A DNA stretch of 27,925 bases, taken from assembly GCA_964466625.1 (NCBI GenBank), contig CAYXQF010000019.1:1-27925 (forward strand). Reading direction: 5' to 3'. Within the stretch, counting starts at the first letter, position 1. The number at the start of each line of letters is the position of its first letter. The position numbers were made by a program, and so were the translations under genes. The notes beneath the pieces are model-generated. The model did no database searches and was not told where the DNA came from. It saw nothing but the letters and a program-made list of their open reading frames with translations. Of this stretch, positions 8,649 through 16,938 are shown in pieces. The stretch is from QALR01 sp964466625 (GTDB lineage Bacteria; Bacillota; Clostridia; Oscillospirales; CAG-272).

Positions 8649-8680
8649 GAAAAATGCATGGAATATTCCATGCATTTTTT
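8649..8680. terminator. Bidirectional terminator between convergent genes
   Basis: A near-perfect palindrome: AAAAATGCATGGAA meets its reverse complement, with A-runs before and T-runs after. It serves both the XRE-GIN gene and the convergent sugar isomerase gene, which stops at 8686. Confidence 0.88.
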
Positions 8681-8685
8681 AATCA

Positions 8686-9603
8686 TTACGCCATGATTTT
8701 ATTTCTGAAATAATTACCTTCTTCCGCCATAAAGCGAAGCATTGCAGGCATCAATTCAGCAGGAACCTGATTCCAAACGACTTCAAAATTGAGATTGCCC
8801 TTGTAGCCTACCTTGCGGACACCTTTGACAAAGCGATCCCAGTTGGTAAGACCAAGGTAAGAAGCAATATGAAGATCGTTTACGCCGTCGTTGTCGTGAA
8901 TGTGAAGCGCCTTCATTCTGTCACCGAGCATTTCCATCGCATTCATTGCGTCAATGCCAAGAAGAAGCAGATGACCGATGTCAAGGCAAAAACCGAAGCA
9001 TTCTTCGCCTGCCATTTCGTTGAGCGTATCAATGTAATAAACGGAATCTTTCATGTCGGAGCAGCAAGCGGTGTAGATCTTTTTGGTCTTCCAGTCCTGG
9101 CAGAACATATTTTCCAAACAGCAAACAACGTGATGCTCTTTGAGCAGCGGAATGATCGAGCTGTAATAGCTGATATTTTCCGCGATCTCTTCTTCCTTGG
9201 TCAATTTCGGGAAACGCGCACTGCCATCGAAGGAGGGGTGAATAATGATGTGTTTAATGCCGCATTCACCGCAAAAAGCGATCGTCTTCGCCACATATTT
9301 GCGCATCATTGCCGTGCCTTCGGGACAGCCGGAAAGAAAGACGGGGGCAGGTGCATGGCACTGTGCAAGTTCAATACCGTATTTTGCAGAAGCTTCCTTG
9401 ATCTCTTTGGCAACACTTGCGAGATTTTCATCGGTGAAAACTGCGCTTTCTTTTCCTGCGCGAATATCGTCCCAAGTAAGATCATTTGCTTCGATGGAAA
9501 ACTCGATCGCTTCATAGCCTGCCTCTTTCAAAACGGCAAAACCTGCGTCTACGCCGCCGAGAAGCGCAAGCTTTTTCATATCTGTCTGAATACTGATTTT
9601 CAT
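8686..9603 (-). CDS. Sugar phosphate isomerase/epimerase-like TIM barrel
   Basis: A 305-residue protein of the xylose isomerase-like TIM-barrel superfamily (AP endonuclease family 2 fold). It begins MKISIQTD, the usual first strand. Probable divalent-metal ligands sit in the expected order: Glu in CLENMFC, Asp and His in CLDIGH, His in ALHIHDN and Glu in NFEVV. Members isomerise or epimerise ketoses, inososes or hydroxypyruvate, and the substrate cannot be read from the sequence. The open frame extends to 9771, but the ATG at 9603 has GGAAAGGAA about 8 nt upstream and the longer form would cover the promoter. It is divergent from the CE15-like esterase operon. A perfect 11-bp inverted repeat brackets its -10 box. 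Confidence 0.88.
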   Translation of the reverse strand: MKISIQTDMKKLALLGGVDAGFAVLKEAGYEAIEFSIEANDLTWDDIRAGKESAVFTDENLASVAKEIKEASAKYGIELAQCHAPAPVFLSGCPEGTAMMRKYVAKTIAFCGECGIKHIIIHPSFDGSARFPKLTKEEEIAENISYYSSIIPLLKEHHVVCCLENMFCQDWKTKKIYTACCSDMKDSVYYIDTLNEMAGEECFGFCLDIGHLLLLGIDAMNAMEMLGDRMKALHIHDNDGVNDLHIASYLGLTNWDRFVKGVRKVGYKGNLNFEVVWNQVPAELMPAMLRFMAEEGNYFRNKIMA

Positions 9604-9636
9604 AATCAAATTCCTTTCCGAAATATATTCAAAAAA

Positions 9637-9682
9637 TTTTTTCGCATCTGATACTATCATTATAACACTACATGCGAAAAAA
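9637..9682. promoter_or_regulatory. Perfect 11-bp inverted repeat over the isomerase promoter
   Basis: TTTTTTCGCAT (9637-9647) and ATGCGAAAAAA (9672-9682) are exact inverted copies 24 bp apart. The -10 hexamer of the isomerase promoter lies between them. The placement is typical of a repressor operator. The regulator is unknown. Confidence 0.6.
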
Positions 9683-9687
9683 GCAAA
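9659..9687 (-). promoter_or_regulatory. Promoter for the sugar isomerase gene
   Basis: On the minus strand TATAAT (9664-9659) is preceded at 16-17 bp by TTGCTT/TTTGCT. The -10 is strong and the -35 moderate. Confidence 0.6.
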
Positions 9688-9717
9688 GATATTTTTCAGA
9701 AATTCATAAAAAAAGAA

Positions 9718-9747
9718 TTGACAGTCTAAAATCCTTTCTTGTATAAT
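9718..9747 (+). promoter_or_regulatory. Promoter for the CE15-like esterase operon
   Basis: Perfect TTGACA, an 18-bp spacer, then perfect TATAAT, with a predicted leader of about 23 nt before the ATG at 9777. Confidence 0.85.
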
Positions 9748-9776
9748 GAAGAAAAAACAAAAAAGGAACAACCGCT

Positions 9777-10865
9777 ATGAAAAATCAATTGCTTGCCCCT
9801 TTGCAAAATCCACTCCTTTTTGCTGACGGCACCCCCGTCCAAACGAAAGAAGACTTTTATCGCCGCCGCGAAGAGATCAAAGCCCTGATGCTCGAACTCG
9901 CCTTCGGCGGTATGCCGCCCGAACCGGAAGCGATCGAACTGGAGCCTCTTTACACCCCGTGGCGTGGCAAAAAAAACACATATCGTGTCCATATCACGGA
10001 AAAAGGAAAGACCTTCTCATTCACTTTCACGGTTAATATTCCGCAAAGAAATCCAAACGATCCTCATGAAAAATTCCCGGTTCTTCTCACGGGGGACGCC
10101 TGCTTTGAATATCTCACCGATGAGGTCGTGCAGGAAGCGACAAGCCGAGGATTTCTGGTCGTTCGTTTTAACCGCACTGAATTTGCGTCTGACGTTTATG
10201 GTGCAGAACGAAAATACGGCATTTATGCGCTTTACCCCGATCTGCATTTTTCCGCCATTTCCGCATGGGCGTGGGGATATTCCCGCGTGATAGACGTTTT
10301 GCCGAAAATCCCCTTTGCTGACTGCACAAAGATCGGTATTTCAGGACATTCCCGCGGTGGAAAAACCACGCTTCTTGCAGGAGCTTTGGACGAGCGTATT
10401 GCTTTTGTCAACGCCAACGGCAGCGGCACACATGGTTGCGGTTGCTGGCGCTATGAGCAGGAAGAGCCCGACGGAAAGCGTTCCGAACTCTTATCAGATC
10501 TCGCAAAAAATTTCCCCTATTGGCTTGGTCCCGATCTTCATAAATACATCGGACAGGAAACCAAGCTTCCTTACGATACGCATCTTTTAAAAGCACTCAT
10601 CGCACCGCGCGCATTCCTTGAAACCAACGGCACCGGCGACATCTGGGCAAATCCCAAAGGAAGTTATCTTACGCACCTTGCCGCGCGTCCCGTTTGGGAA
10701 TTTTTCGGCTGTCCCGAAAAGCTTGGAACCCGTTACCGCGAAGGTGAACATTTCCACAGACCGGAAGATGTCTGCGCGTTCCTTGATTTCATGGAAGGCA
10801 AGTCCATCTGGCAGGTTCCCGAAGATTATCGGGATCTGGAAAAGATCGATCTTTTTGGAGAATAA
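9777..10865 (+). CDS. CE15-like alpha/beta-hydrolase esterase
   Basis: A 362-residue alpha/beta hydrolase. GHSRGGK at residues 190-196 gives nucleophile Ser192 in the GxSRxGK context characteristic of carbohydrate esterase family 15 (glucuronoyl methylesterases) and related acetylxylan-esterase-like proteins. His325 in GEHFH is the likely catalytic histidine. The acid is uncertain, with Glu282 or Asp288 as candidates. A Trp-rich region, WAWGYSR, precedes the nucleophile. There is no signal peptide, whereas many CE15 enzymes are secreted, so an intracellular oligosaccharide substrate is inferred. The ATG at 9777 follows AAGGAAC. The split-barrel flavoprotein gene starts 2 nt after the stop, implying an operon. 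Confidence 0.75.
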   Translation: MKNQLLAPLQNPLLFADGTPVQTKEDFYRRREEIKALMLELAFGGMPPEPEAIELEPLYTPWRGKKNTYRVHITEKGKTFSFTFTVNIPQRNPNDPHEKFPVLLTGDACFEYLTDEVVQEATSRGFLVVRFNRTEFASDVYGAERKYGIYALYPDLHFSAISAWAWGYSRVIDVLPKIPFADCTKIGISGHSRGGKTTLLAGALDERIAFVNANGSGTHGCGCWRYEQEEPDGKRSELLSDLAKNFPYWLGPDLHKYIGQETKLPYDTHLLKALIAPRAFLETNGTGDIWANPKGSYLTHLAARPVWEFFGCPEKLGTRYREGEHFHRPEDVCAFLDFMEGKSIWQVPEDYRDLEKIDLFGE

Positions 10866-10867
10866 AC

Positions 10868-11320
10868 ATGGATTTATTGAACAAAGCGGAAGAAATCATC
10901 AATCAAAGCACGATTCACGCACAAAAGGCAACGAAACACGGATATGGTATAGACTGGGTAATGTCCGTGATTGACGAAGAAAATTATCCTGCCGCTTCTA
11001 TGATTACCGCGGCAAAAGCCGATGGCTTCAATTGGATTGCTTTTTGCACCGGTATCGGCTGGAACAAACCCAATCGCCTGCAAAAAAATCCCCGCTCCTG
11101 CATTTATCTCTTCGATGAAAAAAGTTTTTCCGGCATTTCTTTGGTCGGAAAAACCGAAGTTATCACAGACGGCACTATAAAAAAAGAAATGTGGTATGAA
11201 GAACTGGCGGATGTTTTTGATGGTCCCGAAGACGAGCGCTGGTGTGTTTTGCTATTCAAACCTGAACGATATAACATCTTTATGAATAATCAAACCATTC
11301 GCGGCACATTTGATAAATAA
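10868..11320 (+). CDS. Pyridoxamine 5'-phosphate oxidase-family FMN-binding protein
   Basis: A 150-residue protein with the compact split-barrel fold of the pyridoxamine-phosphate-oxidase-related / general-stress-protein-26 type. The pattern is a strand with PAASMITAAK, then WIAFCTG, the KPNRLQKNPR segment that usually meets the FMN phosphate, then a C-terminal LLFKPERYNIF strand. It probably binds FMN or F420 and reduces a small molecule; the short form is unlikely to be the vitamin B6 enzyme. The start is 2 nt after the esterase stop with GGAG inside the esterase end, so the two are co-translated. A hairpin terminator begins 7 nt after the stop. Confidence 0.82.
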   Translation: MDLLNKAEEIINQSTIHAQKATKHGYGIDWVMSVIDEENYPAASMITAAKADGFNWIAFCTGIGWNKPNRLQKNPRSCIYLFDEKSFSGISLVGKTEVITDGTIKKEMWYEELADVFDGPEDERWCVLLFKPERYNIFMNNQTIRGTFDK

Positions 11321-11326
11321 AAGCAT

Positions 11327-11360
11327 AAAACGGAGAAAGAGCGTATCTTCTCCGTTTTTT
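11327..11360 (+). terminator. Terminator between convergent genes
   Basis: AAAACGGAGAA pairs with TTCTCCGTTTT around a 10-nt loop and is followed by T-rich sequence. It ends the esterase operon. The outer GCATAAA/TTTATGC bases extend it, and it may also serve the convergent flavodoxin gene. Confidence 0.85.
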
Positions 11361-11362
11361 CT

Positions 11363-11785
11363 TTATGCAAGCGATCTTCCGAGATTTTTGCAAGCTTCCA
11401 CACCGTCATCATCGGGTGCATCACGGCAGATCACACCGTCGCAAACAAGATTCGCTCCCGCACCGCGGCAAGTGTCTTCCCAATTTCGCATCCATTCACC
11501 GTCGCCCCAACCGTAAGAACCGAAAAGCCCCAGCTTTTTGCCACCAAGCTTCGATTCGCAAGAGGTGAACATCGGTTCAAATTCGCCCTGCTCCAGTTGT
11601 TCCATGCCCATCGAAGGGCACCCAAAAGCAATAGCATCAAAGTTTTCCACAGAATCTGCGGAAAATTCAGCGGCAGTAAACATCTTGCCTTCCGCACCTG
11701 CCTCGCGAACACCGTCCAGAACGGCAGAAGCCATCATCTCGGTATTCCCCGTACCGCTCCAATAAACGATTGCAATTTTACTCAT
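11363..11785 (-). CDS. Flavodoxin (short chain)
   Basis: A 140-residue electron-transfer flavoprotein. The N-terminal IAIVYWSGTGNTE is the FMN phosphate-binding loop (SGTGNT at residues 10-15). The 50s loop GCPSMGMEQLE and the 90s loop SYGWGDGEW, with aromatic residues next to the isoalloxazine ring, match short-chain flavodoxins of clostridia. The ATG at 11785 follows GGAAGGAA; the upstream frame to 11980 is not supported. It probably replaces ferredoxin as a low-potential carrier under iron limitation, by family. It stands alone, divergent from the toroid lyase-like gene. Confidence 0.93.
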   Translation of the reverse strand: MSKIAIVYWSGTGNTEMMASAVLDGVREAGAEGKMFTAAEFSADSVENFDAIAFGCPSMGMEQLEQGEFEPMFTSCESKLGGKKLGLFGSYGWGDGEWMRNWEDTCRGAGANLVCDGVICRDAPDDDGVEACKNLGRSLA

Positions 11786-11891
11786 AATCCATATTCCTTC
11801 CGTAAAAATAAATTCTTCAGAAATATTTCTATTCGAAGTATACTTATTATGTTCTCTCATTTCAAAAATCATACAAAAGCCCAAAAAAGAC

Positions 11892-11920
11892 TTGCTCTTT
11901 TTTTCCGTATGAATTATAAT
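11892..11920 (+). promoter_or_regulatory. Promoter for the toroid lyase-like gene
   Basis: TTGCTC, a 17-bp spacer, then a perfect TATAAT, about 58 bp before the ATG at 11979. The hexamers and the GAAGA after the -10 resemble other promoters in this window. Confidence 0.7.
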
Positions 11921-11978
11921 GAAGACAAGCCCTCGCGCTTTTATAAAATGTGTACCACAACCAAACAGGAGGATTTCC

Positions 11979-13670
11979 ATGAATCAGCTCTTCAAAGATG
12001 CTCTGCACTACTCAGAAAAAACTGTTCGTCAAGCTTTGATCGCCACGATTCGCGATCCGCAAAGCTCGTATTTCGGAAAGCCACGCCTTCCCAACGGACT
12101 GTATGAACCATGTTATCCAATGATTTATATTATGCATATCTGTGCCGTATATGTTTGTCCCGAAAGTGTTTATTATCATAATGACGAGCTTATGGACATG
12201 CTAAAGATCCTCTGTGTCGGCACGGAAAGCGTGGTTCATGAAGATGGAACCGACGATCTCACCATCTCTAATTTCCATCAGCCGGAATATTTTCACATTC
12301 CCTTGCTTTGTCAAGCATATCGTTATCTGGAAGCAATCCCCTCCCCCAACCAAAAAGAAAAAGAAGCGACAGAAAAGCTTTATTATCTAATCGAACGACT
12401 TTCGCAAGGTCTTCTCGCCAGCGGATTTCACACACCCAATCATCGCTGGGTACACACGTCAGCGCTCTATTATGCGTACAACACGCTGAAAGTCAAAGAC
12501 GATAGATTTCTTGCACTTGCGGAAAAATATCTCGCAGAGAAAATAGATATTGATGAGCACGGCGAATTTTCCGAGCGTTCTGCCGGTATGTATAGTGGTG
12601 TTTCGGACCGCGCACTTTGCGGGATTGCCGTGGAAGGCGGAAAACCGGAGCTTTTTGATCTAGTGAAAAGAAATCTTCTTTTGGTATACCGTTATCTCGA
12701 AAATGAAAGCGCGATCTTCACCCAAAATTCCCGCCGCAAGGATAAAGGTGAGGTCAGCAGTGATGCGCTCTTCGATTTTGATTATTATACAGATGTCTGT
12801 TTGACCGCTTATGCCAATACGCATGATCTTACTTTTTTGCAGATCCTCTTCAGCGCGCTTGAACAGCGCAAGGATCCTCAAATCGTTTATTCCTCGCTTC
12901 CTGCCTTTTTGAATTATCTGGAGCTCAAAAATTTGCAGGTTGATTTTTCATCTCTTCCACCGCTCGAAACGGAGTTTCACGCGTTTTATCCCAATTCATA
13001 TATCGTTCGTGTCAAAGAGAAAAACGCTATCTATTCGATTCTCGCAAAAAACCCCAATTTTCTGCACGTCACCGTCGGCAATATCCGCATTTATGCCAGA
13101 ATGTGCTCGTCGTTCTTTGCGATCGCACAATTTTTGCCCGATGCCATCGAAAAGATCAGTGAGAAAAAATACCGTATGGTCTTCCACACAGCCGCCGACT
13201 ATAAATTGCCGTTCGATAATCCCCCGGAAGGCTCCGAAAAATACTGGACGATGGATTATAAGAGCCGCAAGAGTATCTGCCGTTGTGAATACGGCTATAC
13301 CGTAGATTTTGAATTTACGGAAAACGGCATTCGAATGCACATGCAAACCCAAGGAATGCCAAACGTCCCCTTCAAGCTGGAGTTTGCCGTCACGCCGAAC
13401 GTTTACGTTCGCGCCGGCAATGCGATGACGATGGCAATGGCCGGCAGTTTTCTCTGTGCTAGAGATGGTGATATTTCTCTTTATAATTACGAAGGTGATC
13501 GCATCACCATCAAAGGCGCCTTCGCCGAGCATTTTTATCATCGTGACATGCGCGGAAGCGTTTCCTCTCCGAGCAATAAATTCATGCTTTATTTCACAGA
13601 ATTTTCTCCTATTGATAAAACTGTGGAGATCATCTGCGAAAAAAATCAACCTTGGGATTTTTATAAATGA
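11979..13670 (+). CDS. Toroid polysaccharide lyase-like / hydrolase protein
   Basis: A 563-residue protein with no signal peptide. Residues of about 1-340 are alpha-helical with NHRWVHTSALYYAYN and GEFSERSAGMYSGVSDRAL, typical of the alpha/alpha-toroid of heparinase II/III-like and related lyases or unsaturated-glycan hydrolases. Residues of about 350-560 are rich in beta strands, as in the C-terminal beta-sandwich of those families. Candidate catalytic residues (Asn/His in the NHRW motif, Tyr in MYSG) are suggested by position only. The ATG at 11979 follows AGGAGG, which overrides longer frames. It has its own promoter and terminator. The fold assignment is an inference; it could be an uncharacterised toroid family. 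Confidence 0.6.
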   Translation: MNQLFKDALHYSEKTVRQALIATIRDPQSSYFGKPRLPNGLYEPCYPMIYIMHICAVYVCPESVYYHNDELMDMLKILCVGTESVVHEDGTDDLTISNFHQPEYFHIPLLCQAYRYLEAIPSPNQKEKEATEKLYYLIERLSQGLLASGFHTPNHRWVHTSALYYAYNTLKVKDDRFLALAEKYLAEKIDIDEHGEFSERSAGMYSGVSDRALCGIAVEGGKPELFDLVKRNLLLVYRYLENESAIFTQNSRRKDKGEVSSDALFDFDYYTDVCLTAYANTHDLTFLQILFSALEQRKDPQIVYSSLPAFLNYLELKNLQVDFSSLPPLETEFHAFYPNSYIVRVKEKNAIYSILAKNPNFLHVTVGNIRIYARMCSSFFAIAQFLPDAIEKISEKKYRMVFHTAADYKLPFDNPPEGSEKYWTMDYKSRKSICRCEYGYTVDFEFTENGIRMHMQTQGMPNVPFKLEFAVTPNVYVRAGNAMTMAMAGSFLCARDGDISLYNYEGDRITIKGAFAEHFYHRDMRGSVSSPSNKFMLYFTEFSPIDKTVEIICEKNQPWDFYK

Positions 13671-13690
13671 TCATGTAATATAGCAAAAAA

Positions 13691-13725
13691 ACGGCAGGAT
13701 CCTCCATACAGATCCTGTCGTTTTT
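13691..13725 (+). terminator. Terminator after the toroid lyase-like gene
   Basis: ACGGCAGGATC pairs with GATCCTGTCGT (one G-U) around a 9-nt loop, followed by T5. It is A-rich on the 5' side and may also act for the convergent lipoprotein gene. Confidence 0.88.
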
Positions 13726-13747
13726 CATTATTCAATCATAAATATCC

Positions 13748-14350
13748 TTATGATTCATCTGAAAAATTTTGAAGTGCCGGCACCTCGTCCAAATCAAACA
13801 CGAGAACGATGCCATCAGACACATATTCTGCCAAGAGCATGGTGTTTTCCGCGTCAGTTCTCGTTTCGATGAAGATCACCTCGGTCACACCCAATTTTTC
13901 AAGCGTTTCAAGGGCAACAAACATATACCGCGTATCCCATAAAAAAGACTTATCCTGCACGTTGAAGCGTGTAGGCAAAATGGCGTTCAGCACTGCATGG
14001 GACAATTCCGACGTACCATGAAAACCGATCTCTTTATTTTTGATCTTGATATCCGCGCCGTTTTCCACGGTGATGATTCTATTTTTATTCGGAATTTCAT
14101 AGCTGAGATTCACAAGATCCTGCCAAAGCTCTCTGCGAAGCAAATTGTCCCAAACGTAAATTTTTTGAACGATCTCGCCATCGGCGATTTCGATCTCATA
14201 TGCAAACAAAGCGCCGCTTGATACAAACGATTCGTAAACGTCAGCATCACAAAAATGGATCCCTGATTCAAAAGAAGTGTCCGCTGATTTTCCGCAACCG
14301 ACAAACAAAAAACAAATCACCAGAAGCCACACCACCATGGATTTCCGCAT
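13748..14350 (-). CDS. Lipoprotein of unknown function
   Basis: A 200-residue protein. Residues 1-19 are a lipoprotein signal (MRKSMVVWLLVICFLFVGC) with Cys19 as the lipidation site. The mature part is a mixed alpha/beta domain that is not recognised. The ATG at 14350 has GAGGTGATC upstream; a TTG five codons earlier has no better site. It has its own consensus promoter at 14386-14414 and is monocistronic. Like the 3449-4273 product it has an LFxGC lipobox, but the mature domains show no evident similarity. Confidence 0.78.
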   Translation of the reverse strand: MRKSMVVWLLVICFLFVGCGKSADTSFESGIHFCDADVYESFVSSGALFAYEIEIADGEIVQKIYVWDNLLRRELWQDLVNLSYEIPNKNRIITVENGADIKIKNKEIGFHGTSELSHAVLNAILPTRFNVQDKSFLWDTRYMFVALETLEKLGVTEVIFIETRTDAENTMLLAEYVSDGIVLVFDLDEVPALQNFSDES

Positions 14351-14385
14351 ACGATCACCTCGCAAAAACTGAACTTTTCAAGAAA

Positions 14386-14414
14386 ATTATACCATGGAAC
14401 GTGCAAGAAGTCAA
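14386..14414 (-). promoter_or_regulatory. Promoter for the lipoprotein gene
   Basis: On the minus strand there is TTGACT, 17 bp, then TATAAT, 36 bp before the start codon. Confidence 0.82.
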
Positions 14415-14441
14415 TACCTCAAAAGCACATGATATTCTATC

Positions 14442-14472
14442 AAAAAAGACTGCGCCAAGCGCAGTCTTTTTT
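14442..14472 (-). terminator. Terminator after the DegT aminotransferase gene
   Basis: AAAAAGACTGCGC and GCGCAGTCTTTTT form a perfect 13-bp stem with a 3-nt CAA loop. It is symmetric, with T-runs on both strands, 11 bp past the DegT stop. Confidence 0.92.
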
Positions 14473-14482
14473 GTCCTATGTA

Positions 14483-15826
14483 TTAGTGATTATCATTACC
14501 GTACCAACGGCCGCCCTGCGCTTCTTTCTTATCATCTTTCAGAAGTGCTTCATGATTTTCAATAACCTTGCGGAAACCGGCAACAAATCTGTCGACAATT
14601 TCTTTATCCAAATAATTGAATCTCGGAACAGAGAAGCAGAACTTATTGACAGAAGGATCGCAAAGTGCATCATCTTCACGAACGTCGCGGTCGTTATGCG
14701 CAATTCTGCCCGGAACACCGCGATGTGTCATGTCAAAGGTCTTGAAGAATTTATGGGTATGCAGACAGAAGTTGCCGCCTTCTTTGACAAAACCGCCGAT
14801 TTCGGCATAAACCGCCTGTGCAAAACGCTTCACGGAAAGACCGTGCAATTCTTCCGGATAATAAGCACCGTGAGGGCAATACCAACCTGCCATGTTAGAA
14901 CCCGTAGATTCATCAACACGGATCGGACGAATACCGGGAAGACCTTCGAGCTGATCCCAAAAATAGTTCATCGCTTCACGAATTTTTGCGCTACGTTCGT
15001 CATAATGCTTGAGCTGATCTCTTGCGATCGCTGTGCAGACCTGGTTTGCACGTCCCTTTGCACCACCGAGCGCGATATGGAAATAATCTTTCAGATCATC
15101 ACATTCTTTAATATATTTTTCATTGTTGCGTTCATAATGACCAAATGCCATCGCTCTTTCATAAATTCTGCGATCGCTCGTTACCAAAACACCAAGCTCA
15201 CCGCAAGCAAAAGATTTTGTGCTCATCAAAGACATCGCGGAAACGTCACCGAAAGTACCAAGCTTTTTGCCTTTATAAAGACCGCCCTGTGCGTGAGAAA
15301 CGTCTTCGATCACTTTCAGATTATGCTTTTTCGCAATCGCCATGATCGCATCCATATCGCAAGGATAGGCATAATAATGAACGACCATGATTGCTTTGGT
15401 GCGAGGTGTGATGCAACGCTCCAAGTCATTGGGATCCATGCTGAGCATATCGTTGATGTTGCAGAATACAGCAGATGCACCGAAGTTGATCGCCTGAGAA
15501 ACACTGCCCCAATAAGTCTTTGTCGGACAAATAATTTCATCGCCTTCACCAAGACCGATGGCAAACATCGCAGAAGTCAAAGCCATCGTACCGTTGCAAT
15601 ACGCGATCGCGTAATCCGTTCCCTGCCATGCGGCAAATTCCTGCTGGAATTTTTCTGTCACGTCAGTGCCGGAAAACGCACCTCTGCGAATCACGTCAAG
15701 TGCAGCATCTTCTGCTTCCTGTGTCAAAACCATGGCACGGAAAAGAGAATCATATTTGTCTGCAGGAATAGAACCTTTCGGAATCACGGGAGTTCCACCG
15801 AGGATCGCCAATTTTTCGTTTGTCAT
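14483..15826 (-). CDS. DegT/DnrJ/EryC1/StrS-family PLP aminotransferase
   Basis: A 447-residue fold-type I PLP enzyme. The PLP-binding lysine is Lys204 in SLMSTKSFACGELG, the family's Schiff-base motif. Asp175 in VIEDVSHAQG contacts the pyridine nitrogen, and CNGTMALTSA at residues 77-86 binds the phosphate. Members transfer an amino group from glutamate to a keto-sugar or related ketone in amino-sugar, aminocyclitol or surface-glycan synthesis; this substrate is unknown. The ATG at 15826 follows AAAGGTG. It is downstream of the amidohydrolase gene with a 41-nt gap, probably one transcript ended by the hairpin at 14442. It is somewhat longer than usual for the family (about 370-400). Confidence 0.92.
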   Translation of the reverse strand: MTNEKLAILGGTPVIPKGSIPADKYDSLFRAMVLTQEAEDAALDVIRRGAFSGTDVTEKFQQEFAAWQGTDYAIAYCNGTMALTSAMFAIGLGEGDEIICPTKTYWGSVSQAINFGASAVFCNINDMLSMDPNDLERCITPRTKAIMVVHYYAYPCDMDAIMAIAKKHNLKVIEDVSHAQGGLYKGKKLGTFGDVSAMSLMSTKSFACGELGVLVTSDRRIYERAMAFGHYERNNEKYIKECDDLKDYFHIALGGAKGRANQVCTAIARDQLKHYDERSAKIREAMNYFWDQLEGLPGIRPIRVDESTGSNMAGWYCPHGAYYPEELHGLSVKRFAQAVYAEIGGFVKEGGNFCLHTHKFFKTFDMTHRGVPGRIAHNDRDVREDDALCDPSVNKFCFSVPRFNYLDKEIVDRFVAGFRKVIENHEALLKDDKKEAQGGRWYGNDNH

Positions 15827-15867
15827 AATAGATACACCTTTCTATATTTTATAAGAAAATAAATAAT

Positions 15868-16779
15868 TTACATTTCAAGGCCAAGCAAACGGATCGCATT
15901 TTCACGAACGACCTTGCGATAATTTTCTTCACTGAGCAAACCGTCTTCGACCATCTTGGTAAGGAAAGCATCAAATTCATATTGATGTTTATTTTTTGTT
16001 CCGCAAATATCACAGCCATACAAAATGCGGTCCGAAAATTCTTCAATAAAGCGTGCGGCATTTTCAGGATCGCGACGTAACGCATTCATACCACTTCCTG
16101 CAGAAAGATCACAATAAAGATTTTGGCAGGAGCGCATCAATTCATAGATTCTACCCTCAGAGGTGACCTTGCCTCTCGGATATCCGCCGCGTGTTTCTTC
16201 CGTAATATCACCGGACATTTCTGCCCAAAATGCTTGCGAATGACCGATGATCACAAGATCGGGATATTTCTTCATCATTTTTTCAAGACGAGGCAAACCA
16301 AGCTCATCTTCAATGCCGTACATACCGCCATGCTGTGTGGCAATATGAATGAGAACAGGCATTTTGCAAGCCGCACAATGCGCAAAAAGATTGTCCATCA
16401 TCGGATCATCTGTTTTGAGTTGTGCCGTGAGTTCACCCAAACCAAGTGCGCCAAGCGCTTTATAATGATTCAAAAAGTAAGAAAGCGGTGCTTCCGGCGT
16501 ATGATTACCGGTGCGAGGATCCACGCCACAGAACCAAAGGAAACGATCGGGATACTGTTTTGCAAGAGCGGCACACCCTTCGCTTGTCATCGGAGAAGGC
16601 TGTCCTTCACAGGAGGAGATCGGGAGAAGAACACCTTTTTCAATATTTAATTCATCATAAAATGCGATCAATTCTTCTGCGCTGAGATAGCGTTGACCAC
16701 CTCTTCCGTAAAACGGAGGATAAAACTCAGGGAAAGCCACTGCATGCGCATGAATATCAATTTTTTTCACAGGAATCAT
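15868..16779 (-). CDS. Amidohydrolase-family metal-dependent hydrolase
   Basis: A 303-residue TIM-barrel protein of the amidohydrolase_2 group. KIDIHAHA near the start gives the HxH metal ligands (His10, His12). Further ligands are expected in PVLIHIATQH, VIIGHSQAFW and the late Asp of ILYGCDICG, all visible in family order. Relatives hydrolyse or decarboxylate cyclic acids, lactones and uronate derivatives. The substrate is not readable. The ATG at 16779 follows GAGGGA, which fits better than a frame extended to 16824. It forms an operon with the DegT aminotransferase, suggesting both act on one sugar- or cyclitol-derived compound. Confidence 0.88.
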   Translation of the reverse strand: MIPVKKIDIHAHAVAFPEFYPPFYGRGGQRYLSAEELIAFYDELNIEKGVLLPISSCEGQPSPMTSEGCAALAKQYPDRFLWFCGVDPRTGNHTPEAPLSYFLNHYKALGALGLGELTAQLKTDDPMMDNLFAHCAACKMPVLIHIATQHGGMYGIEDELGLPRLEKMMKKYPDLVIIGHSQAFWAEMSGDITEETRGGYPRGKVTSEGRIYELMRSCQNLYCDLSAGSGMNALRRDPENAARFIEEFSDRILYGCDICGTKNKHQYEFDAFLTKMVEDGLLSEENYRKVVRENAIRLLGLEM

Positions 16780-16938
16780 TTTGAAAAGTCCCTCTTTCTT
16801 TATCTTAATTATATTAAAACACAAAAAATATTTTTTATCAAGGAAGTGCGTTGATCAGTTTGCGGACGATATTGATCTTTTCCGATAAATTTGTGCAAAA
16901 ATTCTCCTCATATTGGCTTCTTAAAATTCAGATAACAG

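Noticed and set aside
14429..15862. 477-codon plus-strand open frame over the DegT gene
   Set aside because: It lies antisense to a gene with a full PLP-enzyme signature; the translation is Cys/His/Ile-rich with no domain, and it has no ribosome site.
16838..16927. 29-codon minus-strand coding-like tail (ends IVRKLINALP) past the XRE-TPR stop
   Set aside because: It has no start codon and follows a stop; it may be a decayed gene end but is too short to call without a search.
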